A program made the position numbers and the translations under genes. 64,000 nt of DNA from Rhipicephalus microplus (Eukaryota; Arthropoda; Arachnida; Ixodida; Ixodidae). The stretch is from positions 198,322,101 through 198,386,100 of the forward strand of contig NC_134701.1 of assembly GCF_043290135.1 (NCBI RefSeq). Reading direction: 5' to 3'. The notes below the pieces were generated by a model. It was not told the DNA's origin. It searched no databases and saw only the letters and a program-made list of their open reading frames with translations. Position 1 is the first letter of the stretch. Each line of letters starts with the position of its first letter. This document shows positions 59,357-64,000 of the stretch, in pieces.

Positions 59357-59592
59357 TCGATATATATTTCGGGTTTAACGTCCCAATACCACCATACGGT
59401 TACGAGAGACGCCGTAGCGCAGGGCTTCGGAAATTTCAACCCCCTGGGTTCTTTTAACGTGCACCCAAATCTGAGAGCACGGCCATTTTCGCCTCCATCG
59501 AAAATGCACCAGCTGCAGCCGGGATTCAATCCAGCGACGTGCGGGTCAACAGTCGAGTACCTTATATCCACTATAGACCACCGCGGCGCGGC
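59357..59592 (-). mobile_element. Ruka-type SINE, full length, diverged
   Basis: Minus strand: head with A box TGGTCTATAGTGG and B box GGATTGAATCC, then the full body. The flanks AACTATATATGAAA (59343-59356) and AACTATATATATGAAA (59593-59608) are the same target duplication, differing by one TA unit. The tail is very short. Confidence 0.9.
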
Positions 59593-59608
59593 AACTATAT
59601 ATATGAAA

Positions 59609-59924
59609 GCTATTCTGCAAGAGTGGATCCGCTTGTATGAACAGAAAGGCGGCGTTCTTACGCAACAGCGCTACTTCACTGTCTTGCCCCAGCGATACCT
59701 TTTTTTTTCTCGTTAATGCGTAGTGCGCAACATAAATAAAGAATGCCCCACGATAAACGAGGTCTGTATTTAAAATATGGCTGCTTAGCGGTGCACCGTT
59801 AACCCTCTTGTAGCGAGGAGGGGAAAAAACGGATACGTGCACCGTAATAGATTGGCGAAACACCGTCCATAAGGCTTGCACGAAATGTAATGCAGGTATA
59901 CAGGTATACTTACTCCTCGCGTTA
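59609..59924. other. No gene recognised
   Basis: Nothing recognisable. Confidence 0.45.
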
Positions 59925-60770
59925 TTAAATTATGGACTGAAGAAGACGCATACGGAAGCAGCACAGAAGAAAAAAAACGCACGTATCATGCAGTATACGA
60001 CTGTGTTTCGGCCTTCCGAGATTACTCACACGGTCAAGTGCCCGCTTGACGCGAGCGTAATCGAGGTAACCAAGGAAGCGCGAAATAAAGCTGCACAGAA
60101 GGCGAAGGTGGCACGGCAGTTTATGGGTATAGTGCACGTAAATAAACAATGCGGAACCAAAACGCGTGACCGTGCATGGGTTGTACGTGGAAGAGGGAAC
60201 TATATAAGAAGATACAGTCAGAAAACAATTAAACCAGCGATAAACGAACACAAGTGTACAGAAACGATGGGCCATTAGAGAACCACCGAAAGCAGGTCCA
60301 GATAGTAAGAGAGAGAGAGAGAGCGTAATAACAACACCTCCATAACTTATACTCTCCATGGAGCCGAATGTGCGCGAAAACAAGCTAACGACTAAGCGAA
60401 CGAAAGGATGGGATCGAAAGCGAAGAGCATCAAGGGGGGAGGGGGGGGGGCGATACCGAAAGAATCGAGAGCGAGAAACAAAAGTGGGACCAAGGGCAAA
60501 AATGAAATAAGCCCCTTTTTCTATAGCTGTGGCAGCGATGCATCGCGCCCGAATGACGACGGCACGCCACCGCGGCGTCGGCACTTTCGCTCGCTTTGGT
60601 GCCGTTGTCAGATTTTTCGCGGCATTGTTCTTATCTTCAGCGCCAGTCGCGCAGGGCTGCTGCTGCTCGCGTGGCTGCCGCACGGTGACGATCATAAAGA
60701 CGGTCCCCGACTGTTCTCGCAGAGAGAAAAGAGAGTAGGGAAGAAAAGCGTCTCGTCCATTGTTTAGCAC
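59925..60770 (-). other. Longest unexplained open frame, 281 codons
   Basis: Minus-strand frame opening at GTG; the first ATG is 25 codons in (about 256 codons). Composition is rich in Arg, Ser, Leu and Phe with one hydrophobic stretch near GGVVITLSLSLLLSGPAF. No motif is recognised and plus-strand frames are open too. GA repeats at 60309-60324 lie within it. A chance frame is the simpler reading. Confidence 0.15.
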
Positions 60771-60905
60771 GGGACCGCGTTCGGGCTTCCGGCGATGTCA
60801 GCGCCGCCTCTGGCGTCGATTGGTGCCACACTATGGTTCACACAAGCGTCGTCGGGACGACGGTATAGCATGGATGTCCGGATGGCCGCATAATCAAGGC
60901 TCTCT

Positions 60906-61260
60906 TTTATTTTTTATTTATTTAATACATACTGCGGACACTAAGTGGTCCAAGCAGGAAGGGCACGTCACGCATACCACAGACGTAATGACGTACATCA
61001 TACGAAAACACACTTTGTTTTACACGCTTCAATACACTTCGTTATGTAACAACATCACGCTTCGCTCTATACACTTACAATAAACTTCAATATGCAAAGC
61101 AACAACACACCCGGTTCTACAACACTACATTACACTATGTTCCACAACACAAGTAGTAACTTACGCCAAACAACGACAATACATTGCATACCTCATACTT
61201 TACAATACGTTACACATACGTTACAATGAATGAGGTTCGCATAACTTGTTCCAGTCCGAC
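60906..61260 (-). mobile_element. LINE 3' region
   Basis: Minus strand: the block CTGCTTGGACCAC with hairpin GGAC...GTCC (60936-60951 on the plus strand) is followed by GTATTAAATAAATAAA. The upstream 300 bp are a quasi-repetitive AATACATTACA-like stretch I associate with tick LINE 3' UTRs. No coding sequence is recognised. Confidence 0.5.
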
Positions 61261-61489
61261 ACTGTTCGCGGAAAAAAAGAATACATAAAGGCATCGGTTC
61301 TCGCAAAAAATGGGGTTAGCAAATTGGGATGATGATGTCGTCTTATTTGGTTCTGTGTCTGTTTGGGGGTGAAGATATTATTATTTCGCACGTGACACGC
61401 GTGAAGTGAGGGTTATACACTTTACGCGATATGCAGTTGTAGAAAGTGCGCGTTTTCAAAGGGCGACAGACGTTTTAGCAAACAGCGAA
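61261..61489. other. No gene recognised
   Basis: Nothing recognisable. Confidence 0.4.
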
Positions 61490-62170
61490 CCAGGATTTGC
61501 ACGTAAATGATTTTTTATTCACGATAAAAGACAGTATACGCGACACAAAACGTGTTTGTGTTGTCCTGACCACGTGTTTTTTTTTTGAAATAGAAAATAA
61601 ACGAAGGACGTTTTGTCACCGTTACTTGGCGACGGCTACCCTTTACCACTTTATTGTTACAAACAAAGAATTAAAAAAACAAAATAGCATATATACATAT
61701 ATGCAGTCCAACAGAGGTGAGTGAAAACGTTATCCTATATGGGCAGAACAAACACGTAGACGCCACGCTCACTTTTAACTATAGTCCGCTCAGTAGTGGT
61801 CACAAATCTTCGTTTCTTCGAAGACGTGTTGCAGCACCTTCATTGTTTTGTCATTTGTTTTATACGGCCATGTGCCTAGTATTTTATCCAACTCAAACGG
61901 CCGCTCGAGAGCTCCTGTTCGACGTATGGAGCTCCTGTTCGAGTCACCTTCGGTGAGTGTCGTGTTTCGGACAGTCGAGCAAGAGGTGATAGATGTCCTC
62001 GTCGTCGTGGCCGCATGAACATGCTGACGATATTGCACGCGTGGTCCTCACCTCGTAGAAGTGAGGACCACGTGGTCATCAGTTCTACGAAGCTAAGAAG
62101 TCACCAAATCTAATCATCGCATTTCAATGGGTTCCCAGTCACTGCGCAATCAAGGGTAAAAGAAATTAGA
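61490..62170 (-). mobile_element. LINE 3' end with inverted 5' segment (twin priming)
   Basis: Minus strand 62053-61790: zinc knuckle CSCGHDDEDIYHLLLDCPKH (61955-62025), then PFELDKILGTWPY and VLQHVFEE before the stop. This is the C-terminal end of an I/R1-type ORF2. Directly beyond it on the plus strand (about 62085-62166) is NLIIAFQWVPSHCAIKGK, an RNase H motif that should lie upstream in the same element but is inverted. A short hairpin GTGGTCCTCAC-loop-GTGAGGACCAC (62041-62071) sits at the junction. The 3' limit of the UTR is not certain. Confidence 0.75.
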
Positions 62171-62239
62171 CCTCCTCTCGTGTAAGCATGTTTGATCGCA
62201 TATACAGTCTTATTACGAATCGTTATGAATTGGCTTCCG

Positions 62240-62390
62240 TCAATTGACGATTTTTTTTTTTATCTTGACGGAAAACCCGCGTATCAGAAGAAGAAAAAGA
62301 GCACTGTCGTATGCCCAGGTTCGAACTCGTGACCTCACTAGACGCACCCATTGCTGGTACACACTTGAACACCGCTTCATATGAACGCGA
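62240..62390 (-). mobile_element. tRNA-derived SINE-like segment
   Basis: Minus strand: GCGGTGTTCAAGTGTGTACC (A-box-like), then GGTCACGAGTTCGAACCTGG (B box). An AT-rich body ends in an A-run (62252-62262 on the plus strand). The head differs from Ruka. Confidence 0.35.
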
Positions 62391-62539
62391 CAATCGTCAT
62401 ATCTTGTTGCATCAGTGTAACAGCGGTAATGCCAAAGGACGGCAAATTATAGAGGAAGTTCTGTTTAGAAAAAAAAGTTATTTACAATATGTAGAGAACA
62501 CCAATGCTTCATAACATTCCAGTAAGAGGGCACATACAC

Positions 62540-62719
62540 TTCGGCACATATATTTATCACGACTAACATCACTACGTTTCAGTGAAGACATTTGCTCTAA
62601 TTGTTTGTATTGTTTGTATGGAAATTGTACCAATTCGTGTATCGATTCCTTTTATGCTCCCCTTACACAATGTCCTGTTGGGTCTGTAAGGTATTTTGAA
62701 TAAATAAATAAATAAATAA
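62540..62719 (+). mobile_element. LINE 3' UTR
   Basis: Ends TATGCTCCCCTTACACAATG, GTCTGTAAGGTATTTTGAAT then (AATA)n. The hairpin normally preceding GTAAGG is weak here (CCTGTTGG). No coding part is identified. Confidence 0.6.
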
Positions 62720-63499
62720 TATACCTGACAATGTTGGCATTTATGTACACAAGCTCAATGCGATATCGTAAAACAATGGTAACTTCACCGGCTGCCTTCC
62801 GTAATCTCATAGCTCGTAGAAAGGTATGGGCACTGCTAATATACTTCAACTGTCTTACAACACCTTCTTTCTGTCTTTCTTTCTTTGACTCTTTATTTAT
62901 TTATTTATTTATTTATTTATTCCTCGTTCGGAACAGTCATCTAACGGAAGGTTCTGAACTCATTATGACCGAACCGTGAAATGTGCCACAAGATGGTGCA
63001 GGCGCGTGAGCGCATCTATAGCGCATCTAGGTCAAGCGGTCGTGAGGGTCAGCGCAGAGGTCGCAAGGACGAGGCAAGAGTCCGGGGTTGACGAAATAAA
63101 AATGATCATAATACAGAAAAAGACCAGTGCCATATTCGGCCCTTCCGCGGACCACTGCCGCAGAAGTTATAAGGCGGCGCGATGATGTATACGATATCGC
63201 GCCCATCTATAGTCGACAGTGATGACGGTGGTGGCAATGCAAAAAGAAAAAGACGACGAAGCAACTCGCTTTTCTCGGCAAAAGGGCGTCAACCCGTCTT
63301 CCTTCCATCAAAAGGCACTTCTCCATCTGATGCGCCCGCAGCGACAGACCGCCACACGTCAAGACGGGACACGTCGACCCGTGCGCTGCAGAACTCGGGC
63401 GACGCAGCACTGTGAATTGGGGATCAGCGTTCCTTCTATTCTCTGCGCACGCGTAGGCAACTGCGCGTTTTATACGCTGCGCGCATTCGTGTATTCTTC
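62720..63499. other. No gene recognised
   Basis: A (TTTA)n run lies at 62891-62921. Frames near 63182-63554 overlap on both strands and are not recognised. Confidence 0.35.
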
Positions 63500-63580
63500 C
63501 GTCGGGTTTCCGGCCACCTCACTCTGGCGACAGGTTTCGGTGACGTCACACTGACGACGGGTTTCGGTGACGTCACACTG
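63500..63580 (+). promoter_or_regulatory. Tandem CRE-type octamers
   Basis: A 27-bp unit, GACRGGTTTCGGTGACGTCA plus CACT, is repeated at 63529-63552 and 63556-63579, with a decayed third unit at 63501-63528. Each good unit contains a perfect CRE palindrome TGACGTCA (63541-63548, 63568-63575). A binding role for CREB/ATF-type factors would follow from established CRE biology but is untested. Confidence 0.4.
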
Positions 63581-64000
63581 TTGCAGCTGCGTACGCTCTG
63601 CGTTATCCTTTCCCGCTTCCTTTTCTTTAAAGGTAACCAAGAGGGATAGAGAGAGAAGAAACGATGTTGCGCATTAATACGCGCACGGGAACGTATAACC
63701 GAGAGCAGGCTGGAATATATACGCCCCCTCAAACTACAGCTTATGCAGCTGCAGTTTTATATTTACGACATTGTATACCTCGGCCTCTTTCACACCTTTG
63801 TGCAACGTGGTATAACAACTATATACACGACGAGATTCAACTTGCCTCGAGTTGGTGCCTCCCTCACATTGCTGTACACAGGCAATTTACAAAGCCCGGC
63901 GGTGTACCATACTTACTAGCATATTACAAGCGCTGATTGATGCTGGCTATCAACTCATTACAGCAATGTAACGAATTAACAAGTCCACTCTACCGTCCAA
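63581..64000. other. No gene recognised
   Basis: Nothing recognisable to the end of the window. Confidence 0.35.

Overview
The window looks like nuclear DNA of a metastriate hard tick, probably Rhipicephalus or a close relative. The main reason is repeated copies of a tRNA-derived SINE that matches the tick Ruka type in its Pol III head, conserved body and (ATCA)n tail. Abundant microsatellites, several LINE clades and other repeats I associate with tick genomes agree with this. I see no bacterial operon, rRNA, CRISPR array or viral gene, and no host protein-coding gene I can name. The assignment rests on recognised repeat sequence, not on a search.

Layout. 1-5 kb: a 5'-truncated SINE, an LTR-like dispersed repeat (second copy near 47.7-48.6 kb) and a large fold-back repeat. 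5-19 kb: microsatellites, several SINEs of different ages, an inverted-repeat element and CpG-rich stretches without a recognisable gene. 19.1-21.7 kb: the only convincing intact coding gene, a DD41D mariner transposase flanked by 453-bp nearly identical terminal inverted repeats and TA dinucleotides. The transposon sits inside an older C-rich repeat. 22-31.5 kb: LINE debris, including an endonuclease-linker-RT fragment and an ORF2 3' end. 31.9-43.9 kb: SINEs, some nested in other repeats, and many simple repeats. 44-53 kb: CRE-like clusters, the second LTR-like copy and long CATA and AT arrays. 54-64 kb: a TTAA-flanked piggyBac-type nonautonomous element, further LINE 3' ends (one with a 5' inversion typical of twin priming), a GTCC-periodic satellite and tandem CRE octamers.

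How the parts relate. SINEs and LINEs show target-primed reverse transcription signatures: target-site duplications, 5' truncation, 5' inversion, and short hairpins just before (AATA)n tails. The DNA transposons show cut-and-paste signatures: TA and TTAA duplications and terminal inverted repeats. Nesting gives a relative order. The C-rich palindromic family is older than both the mariner and one SINE, and the piggyBac-type element landed in an older repeat. Nearly every other long open frame here is a by-product of simple repeats or CpG-rich sequence.
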